A stretch of 64,000 nt of DNA from JAFGPF01 sp964500415 (lineage in GTDB: Bacteria; Chloroflexota; Dehalococcoidia; Dehalococcoidales; RBG-16-60-22): NCBI GenBank assembly GCA_964500415.1, contig CAZCOB010000002.1:50128-114127 (forward strand), in the 5' to 3' direction. The position numbers and the translations under genes were made by a program. Below, in pieces: positions 26,759 to 35,724 of this stretch (positions are counted from its first letter, which is position 1; each line of letters starts with the position of its first letter). Below the pieces are notes generated by a model. That model did no database searches. It saw nothing but the letters and a program-made list of their open reading frames with translations, and was not told the DNA's origin.

Positions 26759-27742
26759 TCAAACGCGTAAGCAGGCCACCTGATGTCCACCTCCGACATC
26801 ACGGAGGGGTGGCCTTGTCTGGCTGCACTCATCTGTAGCCAGGTTGCATCGGGGGTGAAAATGACAGCCTATCGGCGGGTTGACGGGGCTTGGCACCTCG
26901 CCCTTCAGAACAATACGCGTGCGGGTCTTTTCTAATTTAGGGTCGGGTATAGGTATCGCCGAGAGTAAAGCCTTGGTGTAAGGGTGGAGGGGATTTTCAT
27001 AAAGCTCTTCCGAGGTAGTAATCTCGACGATGCGCCCCAGGTACATCACGGCCACGCGGTCGCTTATATGCTGCACTACAGACAGGTCGTGGGCTATGAA
27101 GAGGTAGGTAAGTCCCATTTTTTCCTGCAGTTCTTCGAGGAGGTTGATTATCTGGGCTTGAATCGAAACATCGAGAGCCGAAATGGGCTCATCGCAGATG
27201 ACCAGGGACGGTCGGCAGGCAAGGGCGCGGGCCACTCCGATACGTTGCCTCTGGCCACCACTGAACTCGTGGGGGACACGGTTCCTCATAGCGGGGTGAA
27301 GTCCGACCAGGCGGAGGAGTTCCGCCACTCTATCTTCAAGCTCGGTACCGGTGGCCATGTTGTGGACCTTCAACGGGTCACCCACGATACTCCCGGCTGT
27401 CTGCCGCGGGTTGAGGGAGCCGTAGGGGTCCTGAAAGATGGCGCCCATGTTAGCGCGGAGTGGTTTCAGCTTGCCTTCCCCCTCTGTAGAGATATCCTTC
27501 CCCTCGAATATAATACTCCCGGAAGTGGGCTGGTAAAGCCGGAGAATACAACGGCCGGTGGTAGTCTTACCGCAACCGCTTTCTCCCACGAGCCCCAGGG
27601 TTTCATGTTTCTTTATATAAAAACTGATATCATCAATGGCTTTTACGTCAGCAACTTTATGCCTCAGCAGGCCCCTGACAATAGGAAAATACATCTTCAG
27701 GTTTTTTACTTCTACCATTATGTTATCATCTGGCGTATTCAT
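26759..27742 (-). CDS. oppF: Peptide ABC importer ATPase, OppF/DppF type (set 1)
   Basis: A 327-residue ATPase: Walker A GESGCGKTT near 54, Q-loop IFQDPYGSLNPRQ, signature FSGGQRQRIGVARAL, Walker B LVICDEPISALD, and the family C-terminal extension with a cysteine-rich region (CHFHPRCNLATDEC) typical of OppD/OppF proteins. It is the last gene of a four-gene importer operon and overlaps oppD by 4 bases. Set 2 at 45.8 kb contains a close paralogue. Confidence 0.88.
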   Translation of the reverse strand: MNTPDDNIMVEVKNLKMYFPIVRGLLRHKVADVKAIDDISFYIKKHETLGLVGESGCGKTTTGRCILRLYQPTSGSIIFEGKDISTEGEGKLKPLRANMGAIFQDPYGSLNPRQTAGSIVGDPLKVHNMATGTELEDRVAELLRLVGLHPAMRNRVPHEFSGGQRQRIGVARALACRPSLVICDEPISALDVSIQAQIINLLEELQEKMGLTYLFIAHDLSVVQHISDRVAVMYLGRIVEITTSEELYENPLHPYTKALLSAIPIPDPKLEKTRTRIVLKGEVPSPVNPPIGCHFHPRCNLATDECSQTRPPLRDVGGGHQVACLRV

Positions 27743-28728
27743 TCCTTCTCCTGTATATCAACATAACAGGATACGTAACGGTTATCTCCCACGGAACGGA
27801 GATCCGGCCACGGTTCGCTCTCACATTTTTCGGTTTTATAGGTACATCTGGGGAGGAAGGCGCAGGTTGGCGGCATATTGATAAGATTGGGTGGCAGGCC
27901 GTAAATGGGTATCAATTTTCTGGCACCGCGTTTTTCACCCAGCCTGGGAACGCTATTCAGCAGGCCGATGGTATATGGATGTCGTGGATTCTCGAAGATG
28001 TCTTCGGCCGGGCCGTATTCAACGATGCGTCCGGCATACATTACGTAAATTCTCTGGGCATAACGGGCGACCACCCCAAGGTTGTGGGTCACGATAACCA
28101 GAGAGGTATTCAGGCGCGTGACTAAGTCTTTCATAAGCTCCAGTAACTGGGCCTGGGTGGTTACGTCCACGGCGGTAGTCGGCTCGTCGGCAAAGATAAT
28201 CATTGGATTGCAGGATATCGCCATGGCAATCATTACCCTCTGACGCATGCCCCCGCTGAACTGGTGAGGATAGTCGTCTATCCGGCCGGCGGCGTCCGGG
28301 ACACCTACCATTCTGAGTAACTCGATAGATCTTTCCCTGGCCGAATGCCTGTCCATATTAAGGTGTAGTTCCAGTATCTCGGTCATCTGGCGGCAAATGG
28401 TCAGCACCGGATTCAGCGATGTCATGGGTTCCTGGAATATCATGGTCATCTTGCTACCACGGATGGCTCTCATTTCCAGACCGTTAGCCTCATAATCAAG
28501 GATGTCCTTTCCTTCGAACATGACTTTACCCTCGACTATTTCACCCGGCGACTGTATCAATTGCATAACCGAAAGTATGCTCACCGTTTTACCGCAACCG
28601 CTTTCTCCTACCAGTCCGATGATTTCCCCTTGGTCGACGTGGAAACCAACCCCATCAGCGGCTTTAACCAGGCCATACTCCGTGTGAAAGTAGGTTTTAA
28701 GATTTTCTACATCCAGTACGACTGCCAT
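27739..28728 (-). CDS. oppD: Peptide ABC importer ATPase, OppD/DppD type (set 1)
   Basis: A 329-residue ATPase: GESGCGKTV, IFQEPMTSLNPVL, FSGGMRQRVMIAMAI, IIFADEPTTAVDV, and the OppD tail with LINMPPTCAFLPRCTYKTEKC, whose cysteines resemble the Fe-S or zinc-binding tail of DppD. ATG overlaps the oppF start region by 4 bases. It should pair with OppF to drive import through OppB/OppC. Confidence 0.88.
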   Translation of the reverse strand: MAVVLDVENLKTYFHTEYGLVKAADGVGFHVDQGEIIGLVGESGCGKTVSILSVMQLIQSPGEIVEGKVMFEGKDILDYEANGLEMRAIRGSKMTMIFQEPMTSLNPVLTICRQMTEILELHLNMDRHSARERSIELLRMVGVPDAAGRIDDYPHQFSGGMRQRVMIAMAISCNPMIIFADEPTTAVDVTTQAQLLELMKDLVTRLNTSLVIVTHNLGVVARYAQRIYVMYAGRIVEYGPAEDIFENPRHPYTIGLLNSVPRLGEKRGARKLIPIYGLPPNLINMPPTCAFLPRCTYKTEKCESEPWPDLRSVGDNRYVSCYVDIQEKE

Positions 28729-28762
28729 ACTAACTTCCTCTGTTTTAATTGCCTCTTATTAT

Positions 28763-29677
28763 TTAAATCACACCCCTCAGCTTCGGGTCGACCGCATCCC
28801 TGATGCCATCTCCCACCATGTTGAAACCGAATACCAGCAGCATAATAGCCACCCCGGGAGCTAAGGAAAGCCACGGGTTCGTCAGGAGATACCGCTGACC
28901 GCTGTTTACCATACCGCCCCAGGAAGGTACGGGAGGCATAACACCGATACCCAGGAAGCTGAGTCCGGCTTCACCCAGGACAACGCCTCCTATCCCCATG
29001 GTTATTCCCACCATAAGGGGAGGGAAAGCGTTAGGGAAAATCTGTGTGAGCATCATACGCCAGTTGCTCATGCCTATAGCACGCCCCGCCAGGACATAAT
29101 CATTCTGCTTGACGCTGAGCGCCAGACCGCACATCATACGGCATTGCCCGGCTATACCGCCGAATCCCAGGGCAAAGATGACCACCGGTATACCGCCGCC
29201 CGCCAGACCGGCGATAAGCAATACCAGAATAATACCGGGTAATGCCATAAGGGCATCGGTAAACCTCATGATAATGGCGAACACCCAACCACCGAAGTGT
29301 GCCGCCGTCAGTCCCATGAGCATGCCTGCTACGGCTGAAGCAGAAACCGCGGAAAATCCAATCAGCAGGGAAATCTGTGACCCGTAGATAATGCGGCTGA
29401 ACGTATCTCTACCGGTGGAGTCGGTGCCCAGCCAGTGTTCCTTACCGGGTTGTTCCAGTTTATGTTGTAAGGACGTTGAATAGGGGTCGTGGGTGGCTAT
29501 AAAGGGGGCGAAGATGGCAGTAAGCATCAGAATTACGACGATTACGAAGCCGATAACATAGAGCTTGCGCCCGAAGAAGACTCTGACTATACGTTTGAAT
29601 TCATTAGCTTTTGGCGGTGCGGCTGCTTCCCCCATGGCGTCAGGAAGCTTCGCTCCAGATTCTATGTCATCTGACAT
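28763..29677 (-). CDS. oppC: Peptide ABC importer permease, OppC type (set 1)
   Basis: A 304-residue inner-membrane permease with an N-terminal cytosolic tail (about 1-30), a first membrane helix (LYVIGFVIVVILMLTAIFAPF), and five more in the BPD domain. The EAA loop reads GMSNWRMMLTQIFPNAFPP. GTDSTGRDTFSRIIYG is the conserved OppC periplasmic segment. It begins 11 bases after oppB. Confidence 0.88.
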   Translation of the reverse strand: MSDDIESGAKLPDAMGEAAAPPKANEFKRIVRVFFGRKLYVIGFVIVVILMLTAIFAPFIATHDPYSTSLQHKLEQPGKEHWLGTDSTGRDTFSRIIYGSQISLLIGFSAVSASAVAGMLMGLTAAHFGGWVFAIIMRFTDALMALPGIILVLLIAGLAGGGIPVVIFALGFGGIAGQCRMMCGLALSVKQNDYVLAGRAIGMSNWRMMLTQIFPNAFPPLMVGITMGIGGVVLGEAGLSFLGIGVMPPVPSWGGMVNSGQRYLLTNPWLSLAPGVAIMLLVFGFNMVGDGIRDAVDPKLRGVI

Positions 29678-29688
29678 TCTGGTCCTCC

Positions 29689-30654
29689 TTAAGCAAGTCT
29701 AATCCGCGGGTCAAGCCAGCCCCAGAGAATATCAACCATAAGGTTTGAAAAGATAATAATCGCGCCAAATAACAGGACACCTGCTTGAACGACCTGGTAG
29801 TCCTGGTCGAAAATTGCGTTGGTCATCAGTAATCCCATGCCCGGAATGGCAAATACCGTCTCGATAAATACCGAGCCTCCCAGAATGGCACCCAACGCCC
29901 CGCCCAGAGCGGTTACCACAGGAATCATGGCATTCTTGAGTTGATGCCTTATCACAATAACCCTCTCACTTAAGCCCTTGGACCACGCGGTGCGAACGTA
30001 GTCTGCCCTCATCACCTCCAACATGCACGAACGAGTCATACGGGCCATACCGGCTATACCCCCTAGCAATATTGAGCTGATCGGCATTATCAGCTGTTTA
30101 CAGCTCATCCAGAAATCATCAAGAGGATTGGTCCAGCCACTCGTCGGCAGCCAGCCCAGCTTATACGCAAATAAATACATCAGGAGTATTCCAAGCCAGA
30201 AAACAGGCACTGTCATTCCTATATTAGCTATGGTGGTAATGGTGTTATCCATCCACGAGCCCCGCCTTAAAGCGCACACGATTCCTGCGGCAATGCCGCC
30301 TACGGTACCGAGCACGAAACCAATCATACCTATATAGGCAGTACGCGGCATACGTTGGACAATGAGGGTACCGATATCTTCCTGTAGTTTAATGGATTTA
30401 CCCATGTCACCCTGGAATAGTTTCCCCAACCAGTCGACATATTGCACGGGAATCGGTCTGTCCAGCCCCCATTGATGCAGCAAATTTTGGTAGTTCTCCT
30501 GACTGATGCTCGTTAGCCTCTGGATATCAAAACTGGCCATGTAGACTAACAGGGGGTCTCCGGGCAGGAGACGCACGAACAAAAATACCACCATGGTAAC
30601 CAGCAGGAGAACGATAACGCCGATTATCAAACGGCGGATAATATAGGTTGTCAT
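29689..30654 (-). CDS. oppB: Peptide ABC importer permease, OppB type (set 1)
   Basis: A 321-residue permease with the OppB N-terminus (TTYIIRRLIIGVIVLLLVTMVVF helix, RLLPGDPL), the six-helix BPD domain and C-terminal DILWGWLDPRIRLA. EAA loop: AWSKGLSERVIVIRHQLKNAMIPV. First gene of set 1. A promoter at 30876-30904 implies a leader of over 200 bases. Confidence 0.88.
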   Translation of the reverse strand: MTTYIIRRLIIGVIVLLLVTMVVFLFVRLLPGDPLLVYMASFDIQRLTSISQENYQNLLHQWGLDRPIPVQYVDWLGKLFQGDMGKSIKLQEDIGTLIVQRMPRTAYIGMIGFVLGTVGGIAAGIVCALRRGSWMDNTITTIANIGMTVPVFWLGILLMYLFAYKLGWLPTSGWTNPLDDFWMSCKQLIMPISSILLGGIAGMARMTRSCMLEVMRADYVRTAWSKGLSERVIVIRHQLKNAMIPVVTALGGALGAILGGSVFIETVFAIPGMGLLMTNAIFDQDYQVVQAGVLLFGAIIIFSNLMVDILWGWLDPRIRLA

Positions 30655-30875
30655 TTTTGCTCTCTCTCAGATAAGCGCTGAGTACACCTGAACAAACATG
30701 CCGCAATTACAAAACTCGGCTAGTCTACTGCATTTTTACCTGATGACTAAATACCCTATAAGAGGTATTAATTATCAAACAGGACTATCAGTTTATTTCC
30801 ATTCTCAGCGTATCTATGGTTAGTGTGAGAGCTACCCGTATATTTCAATGAAGGAAAAATATGTAGTTCGGGGAG

Positions 30876-30904
30876 AGTTTAGCACGAATTAATTAGTATG
30901 TCAA
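30876..30904 (-). promoter_or_regulatory. Promoter of opp set 1
   Basis: Minus-strand TTGACA (30904-30899) and TAAACT (30881-30876), 17-base spacer. About 220 bases separate it from the oppB ATG; the AT-rich interval 30655-30875 shows no other clear feature. Confidence 0.6.
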
Positions 30905-31010
30905 ACACTACGACATGGAGTTTTTAGGTGTTTTTTAAGAGGCTTAAATATTACCACCATAATAATTGACAGAGTTTGAAAATGGTGTTAAACTCTGCGC
31001 AGTCCTGTGA

Positions 31011-31184
31011 AATTTCCACCATGTTTGCATTGTAAGTGGTGGACCGGACGCTTTTATCGCCCACGTTGTCGGCGGCGGTATTATTCCTAATAAGAAGGAA
31101 ATACAGAAGATAGACCTGCCCAGGAACTGGGATAAACTCGTCGCCAAATATAAAAACGTGGTGCCCACCTACGCCAATTATTAA
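31011..31184 (+). pseudogene. Decayed C-terminal fragment of a UGSC-family protein
   Basis: The frame ending at the TAA 31182-31184 encodes about 57 residues that align with the C-terminus of the intact UGSC copy 3: DLPRNWDKLVAKYKNVVPTY here versus ELPKNWSELVKKYKNVVPTY there, preceded by a matching glycine-rich VSGGPDAFIAHVVGGG stretch. A TGA at 31008 interrupts the frame and nothing recognisable precedes it. No start codon or ribosome site is associated. It is the relic of another UGSC gene, directly upstream of the SDR and intact copy 3, so the locus once held a tandem array or was rearranged. Confidence 0.8.
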
Positions 31185-31210
31185 GACATTTGATTTCAAG
31201 AGGACTCGAT

Positions 31211-32041
31211 ATGGAATTTGAAGGTAAAATCGCCCTGGTGACCGGGGCCGGGGGCGGCGGCGGAGGGCAGGGCAGGGTCATTTCCCTGGCACTGGCCAGA
31301 GAAGGGGCGGATATCGCGGTAAATGACGTTAATCTTGAATATGCTGAGGCCACCGTGGAGGAAGTGAGAGCTTTGGGACGGCGGGCTATAGCCGTTATGG
31401 CTGATGTTTCCAACGAAGCTGAAGTCAACGCCATGGTGGACAGGGTGTCAAAAGAACTGGGGGGAATCGATATCCTTGTCAATAACGCCGGATTCGGGCA
31501 TCCTATCCTGGTGGAAGATATGACGGCGGAAGAATGGCACCACACCATCGGCGTTAACCTGGACGGCCCCTTTTTCTGCTCCAAAGCGGTAATCCCCATC
31601 ATGAAAAGTCGCGGCGGGGGCCGTATTATTAATATCGCCTCTCCGGCAGGAAAAGCCATGACTGTTAACGGCTGCGCCGGCTATACCTCGGCTAAGGCCG
31701 GCGTCATGGGTTTTACCCGCCACCTTGCCTTCGAGGTGGGGCCATATAAAATCACGGTTAACTCCATCTGTCCGGGTATGGTCATGGGTAACGGCAGGGG
31801 GGAGCACGGTCCCCCGCCGGAGATGCTACAGAAGATGAAAGAAGGCTCCCTTCTGGGAGACATCACCACCGCGCAGGACACCGCTAATGCTGTCCTGTTT
31901 CTGGCCTCGGAAAAGGCCAGGATGATTACCGGCACCAACGTGGACGCCTATGCCATCGCCCCCGGCGGCAAGGAGCACTGGAATAACTTCGTCAAGCGGC
32001 GCAAGGACTTCAAAGCCGGTAAAATGGATAGACCATTTTAG
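31211..32041 (+). CDS. Short-chain dehydrogenase/reductase beside UGSC copy 3
   Basis: A 276-residue SDR. The cofactor loop is unusually glycine-rich (TGAGGGGGGQGR). NNAG is present, the Ser lies in NIASPAGKAM, and YTSAKAG provides Tyr and Lys. VNDVNLEYAE after the second strand suggests NAD. The C-terminus has a basic extension (KRRKDFKAGKMDRPF). GAGGA before 31211 fixes the start, rather than the ATG at 31190. It is 42 bases upstream of UGSC copy 3, presumably co-transcribed; a shared pathway is plausible. Substrate unknown. Confidence 0.85.
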   Translation: MEFEGKIALVTGAGGGGGGQGRVISLALAREGADIAVNDVNLEYAEATVEEVRALGRRAIAVMADVSNEAEVNAMVDRVSKELGGIDILVNNAGFGHPILVEDMTAEEWHHTIGVNLDGPFFCSKAVIPIMKSRGGGRIINIASPAGKAMTVNGCAGYTSAKAGVMGFTRHLAFEVGPYKITVNSICPGMVMGNGRGEHGPPPEMLQKMKEGSLLGDITTAQDTANAVLFLASEKARMITGTNVDAYAIAPGGKEHWNNFVKRRKDFKAGKMDRPF

Positions 32042-32083
32042 TTAATGAATACGCGAATTTAGCCAAGCAAGGAGGTAAATATT

Positions 32084-33763
32084 ATGAGTGCTGATAAAGC
32101 AGGTGCCTCATATGAGGTACTCAGTCCCTGGGCGGAGGCCGACCCCAAGCAGTTGAAGGGCCTTTCGCCCCGTTTAGATGACCTCGCCGGGAAGAAAATC
32201 GGCCTGCTCTGCAATAACAAGCGGGCCGCTCCCCTTATCCTGGACGTAACCGAAAGGCTTCTTAAAGAGAAGTATCCTACCGCTAAGATAAGTCGATTTA
32301 ACTCCCGCTCTTTCTCGGTGTCCGCCCTGGAGCCGGACCGGAAGCAGGAGTTTGAAGACTGGATTAAGGGGGTGGATGCGGTTGTCGCCTCTGTCGGCGA
32401 CTGAGGGGCATGCACCAAGTACCTTGTGTACGATGCCATTTTTATCGAGGAGCATGATACCCCCACCGCTACCTTCACCTTCGAGCACTTCCAGAACGAC
32501 GCTATGTCGGCAGCTTCCAGTCGTGGTATGCCCGTAGTCAAGATTGTGCCGGAAGCTATTGTCTCCGAGTGTACCGTTGAAGAGACCATCGACAACGCTA
32601 TCACGGCAGTGTTCGATGATATGGTCGGTGCTTTAACCAAATCCCTGACGGCCGATGAAAAATCGCCTAAACCCCGCGAGTCGGGAAACTCCCCGAGAAT
32701 CGTCTTCAAGGGCAACCTGGAGGAGGTCAACCGCTTCTTCTACCAGAGGGGCTGGACGGACGGTTTACCCGTTATACCCCCCACCGAGGAGGCCGTGGCC
32801 GAGATGCTCACCGGCACCGGCCTTCCCGCCGACCACCTGGTGGAGAAGCTGGAGCCGCGCCTGGGCAAGGCTACCATTGAGATGATTGCCATCAATGCCG
32901 TCATGGCAGGCTGCCTGCCTACCTATATGCCTCTGCTTATCGCCGGGGTACAGGCACTGGCTGACAATCCCGTCTGTGGTATGATGGCCGCCAGCACCGG
33001 TTCCTTTTCACCCTTCTGGCTTATCAACGGACCAGTGGCTAAGGATGCCGGTATCCGCTCCACTTACGGGGCGACGAACCCCGGAGATATCGCCAACGCT
33101 TCTATCGGGCGCGCTCTCGGCCTCATCACCAAGAACGGCCGGGGCGTCCGCAAGCAGATAGAGGATATGGGCGTACTCGGTAATCCCGGTAAGTATTCCT
33201 GGGTCGCCGCGGAGGACGAGGAAAACAGTCCCTGGGAGCCCTTCCATGTCGAACAGGGTTTCAAGAAAGAGGACAGTGCTATCACTCTGATGTTCCCCCA
33301 GTCCTTCCAGCAGATGATGCCCTTCGGCACCGACGATAAAGGCATACTGGCGACCATCGTCGGCAGTATCTTTCCCGCCCGCATGGGTTCCTTTGCGGTG
33401 CTTCTTACACCCACCAACGCCGCGTCTATAGCGAAAGGTGGCTGGAGTAAGAAGGCTGTCAAGGACTATATCGTCGAGAATACCATCGTCCCCGACGACT
33501 ATTATTCCAGGCTGGGCTTGAAATCTGACGGGCCTTTCGACCGCGGCAATGTCAACGGTCCGGGGTTCGGTCCCAAGGTATTCCACCGCACTCCACGCGA
33601 CCAGGACCCCGCCCGTGTCTTTGTCTTCGGCGGTTTTGGCTCCTGGATGGGCTTTATCCAGGGCGGTCCCCCGCCCATCACCAAGAAAATAGAGTTACCG
33701 AAGAACTGGTCGGAGCTTGTCAAGAAATACAAGAACGTCGTGCCTACCTATGTGAGATACTAG
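32084..33763 (+). CDS. UGSC family selenoprotein, copy 3 (in-frame UGA = Sec107)
   Basis: One 559-residue protein across an in-frame TGA at 32402-32404. The motif is VASVGD-Sec-GACTKYLVYDA (Sec107, Cys110), and the DNA around the TGA (GTCGGCGACTGAGGG) is identical to that of copies 1 and 2. It is a divergent paralogue: the large domain is recognisable (RGWTDGLPVIPPTEEAV, AINAVMAGCLPTYMPLLIAG, ANASIGRALGLI, SPWEPFHVEQGF), but the GGAPGCAFSF block is replaced by VFVFGGFGSWMGF, so the late Cys is missing. AAGGAGG precedes the ATG. The SECIS-like hairpin is weaker than in copies 1 and 2. Confidence 0.82.
32402..32437 (+). promoter_or_regulatory. UGA(Sec) codon with candidate SECIS hairpin, UGSC copy 3
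   Basis: TGA 32402-32404, then 14 bases as in copies 1 and 2, then GTAC (32419-32422), loop CTTGT, GTAC (32428-32431). A lower stem GGCAT (32407-32411)/ATGCC (32433-32437) encloses it. The loop has no early G and the upper stem is only four pairs, so this is less convincing. Confidence 0.4.
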
Positions 33764-33925
33764 GTTGGGAGTCTTAATCTATGTTGAAAAAGAGGGGGCG
33801 AGAGCACCGGATGTCATATTCACGCCCGGTGGCGCCTGCCGCCGCTTGTACTCGCTGGTATCGACGAGTCGGGCTGCCCGCCGGAACAGACTCGTACCAG
33901 ATGTCCTCGCAGGTATCGCTACCGA

Positions 33926-35287
33926 TTATAATATCGCCAGATATTTATTAAGCTCGTATTCGGTTACCTGCGTGCGATATTCGTCCCACTCAATCTTTTT
34001 ATTCTGGATGAAAGCCTCGAAGACATGGTCGCCGAGCGCCTTTCGCACCACCTCGCTATTTTCCGTGAGCAGTATCGCTTCCAGCAGGCTGGCCGGCAGC
34101 GTGCCGATGCCCCTTCGGTTGCGCTCCTCTACGGACATCTCGTAGACGTTTTCCTCTACCGGCGCCGGGGGTTCGTAGCCCTCCTCGATGCCTTCCAGGC
34201 CGGCGGCCAGCATTACGCTGAAGGCCAGGTAGGGATTACAGGCCGGGTCGGGCGAGCGGAACTCTATCCGCGTTGCTTTTTCACGACCGGGTCGGTACTC
34301 CGGCACACGTACAAGGTCGGAGCGGTTACGCCGTGCCCAGGATAGATAGACCGGCGCTTCATAGCCGGGGACCAGACGCTTGTAGGAGTTGACCCACTGG
34401 TTGCAGACGGCCGTAATTTCCGGGGCATGCTTCAGCAGGCCGGCAATATAGCTCTTGGCGTCTTTGGAGAGATGGTAAGAGTCTTTGGCGTCGAAGAAGG
34501 CATTCCTATCGCCCCTGAATAAAGACTGGTGCACGTGCATACCGCTGCCATTGATGCCGTAAATAGGCTTGGGCATGAAGGTGGCGTACGCCCCGTATTT
34601 CAGGGCGACTTCTTTGACCACCAGTCGGTAGGTCATGACGTTATCGGCCATGGTCAGAGCGTCGGTGTACCTCATATCTATCTCGTGCTGACTGTGGGCG
34701 ACCTCGTGGTGGGAGTACTCGACGCCTATGCCCATCTCCTCCAGGGTTAGTACCGTGTCCTTCCTCATGTCTACGGCGGCGTCACGCGGGGTCAGGTCGA
34801 AGTAGCCGCCCTTGTCGAGCACCTTGGTAGTGGGCATGGTGGGGTCGTCGGCGTTCTGGGCGAAGTAGAAGTACTCCAACTCGGGGCCGACGTAGTAGGT
34901 ATAGCCCAGGTCGGCGGCCCGTTTCAGGTTCCTCTTCAGGACAAATCTCGGGTCGCCCTCAAAGGGCTGGCCACCCGGCCGCAGGATATCGCAGAACATG
35001 CGCGCCACGGCGCGATGTTCGCGCGGTCGCCAGGGTAGCAGCTTGAAGGTATCCGGGTCAGGCATCGCGACCATGTCGCTCTCATCGATGCGGGCGAATC
35101 CCTGAATCGACGAACCGTCAAAGCCCATACCTTCTTCCAGGGCACCCTCCAGCTCCTCAACGGTGATGGCAAAACTCTTGAGCATACCCAGGATATCGGT
35201 GAACCAGAGCCTGATGAACTTAACATCATGCTCCTTAGCCATCTTCAGGACGTACTCTTTTGCCTCTTCCCTGCTTTTATTTTCCAT
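33926..35287 (-). CDS. glnA: Type I glutamine synthetase (GSI-alpha)
   Basis: A 453-residue cytosolic enzyme making glutamine from glutamate, ammonia and ATP. Beta-grasp N-domain with FTDILGMLKSFAI and GMGFDGSSIQGF; catalytic domain with GPELEYFYF, HHEVAHSQHEID, NGSGMHVHQSLF, NSYKRLVPGYEAPVYLSWARRNRS and RIEFRSPDPACNPYLAFS. The adenylylation region reads NVYEMSVEERNRRGI, without the NLY-x-x-P motif, so this is the GSI-alpha type, not controlled by GlnE. GGAGGAAAAA precedes the ATG. It follows the PII gene by 77 bases. Confidence 0.95.
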   Translation of the reverse strand: MENKSREEAKEYVLKMAKEHDVKFIRLWFTDILGMLKSFAITVEELEGALEEGMGFDGSSIQGFARIDESDMVAMPDPDTFKLLPWRPREHRAVARMFCDILRPGGQPFEGDPRFVLKRNLKRAADLGYTYYVGPELEYFYFAQNADDPTMPTTKVLDKGGYFDLTPRDAAVDMRKDTVLTLEEMGIGVEYSHHEVAHSQHEIDMRYTDALTMADNVMTYRLVVKEVALKYGAYATFMPKPIYGINGSGMHVHQSLFRGDRNAFFDAKDSYHLSKDAKSYIAGLLKHAPEITAVCNQWVNSYKRLVPGYEAPVYLSWARRNRSDLVRVPEYRPGREKATRIEFRSPDPACNPYLAFSVMLAAGLEGIEEGYEPPAPVEENVYEMSVEERNRRGIGTLPASLLEAILLTENSEVVRKALGDHVFEAFIQNKKIEWDEYRTQVTEYELNKYLAIL

Positions 35288-35364
35288 TTTTTCCTCCTGT
35301 TATTACCTTATTCTATATATTTTAATCCCTTTTGTCATTATTTTTACATATATTTCTCCTCGTG

Positions 35365-35703
35365 CTAGATGGCGCTTTCATCTCTATCACCGGTACGGAC
35401 ACGCACTACGGTCTCTACCGGCAAGACGAATATTTTACCGTCACCCGTCTCACCCGTCCTGGCACTTCTGGTGATAGCATTTAGCATTTGGGGCACGTCT
35501 TCATCGAAGACGACGATTTCCAGCTTTACTTTGGGGGTGAATTCCACCTCAAACGTTGTACCGCGAAACTGTTGAGTAAGCCCCTTCTGCTTGCCATGAC
35601 CCTCAACGAGGGTCTTGGTCATTCCAGGGTAGCTCAACCCCTTCAAAGCTTCCTTCACCTCTTCAAATCTTTCTACCCTGATTATAGCCTCTATTTTTTT
35701 CAT
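35365..35703 (-). CDS. glnK: PII nitrogen regulatory protein (GlnK/GlnB) lacking the uridylylation Tyr
   Basis: A 112-residue PII trimer subunit. The T-loop reads GKQKGLTQQFRGTTFEVEF, putting Phe at position 51 where uridylylated PII proteins have Tyr. The C-terminal ATP/2-oxoglutarate motif VVRVRTGDRDESAI is intact. Control is therefore expected through ligand binding and membrane sequestration by Amt rather than GlnD uridylylation. It lies 21 bases after amt, the usual amt-glnK coupling. Confidence 0.93.
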   Translation of the reverse strand: MKKIEAIIRVERFEEVKEALKGLSYPGMTKTLVEGHGKQKGLTQQFRGTTFEVEFTPKVKLEIVVFDEDVPQMLNAITRSARTGETGDGKIFVLPVETVVRVRTGDRDESAI

Positions 35704-35724
35704 TCTCTCACTCCCCTTCTTGCA

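Noticed and set aside
31008..31010. TGA upstream of the UGSC relic as another Sec codon
   Set aside because: It lies near the C-terminus, where intact copies have no UGA, and nothing recognisable precedes it. Ordinary decay explains it.
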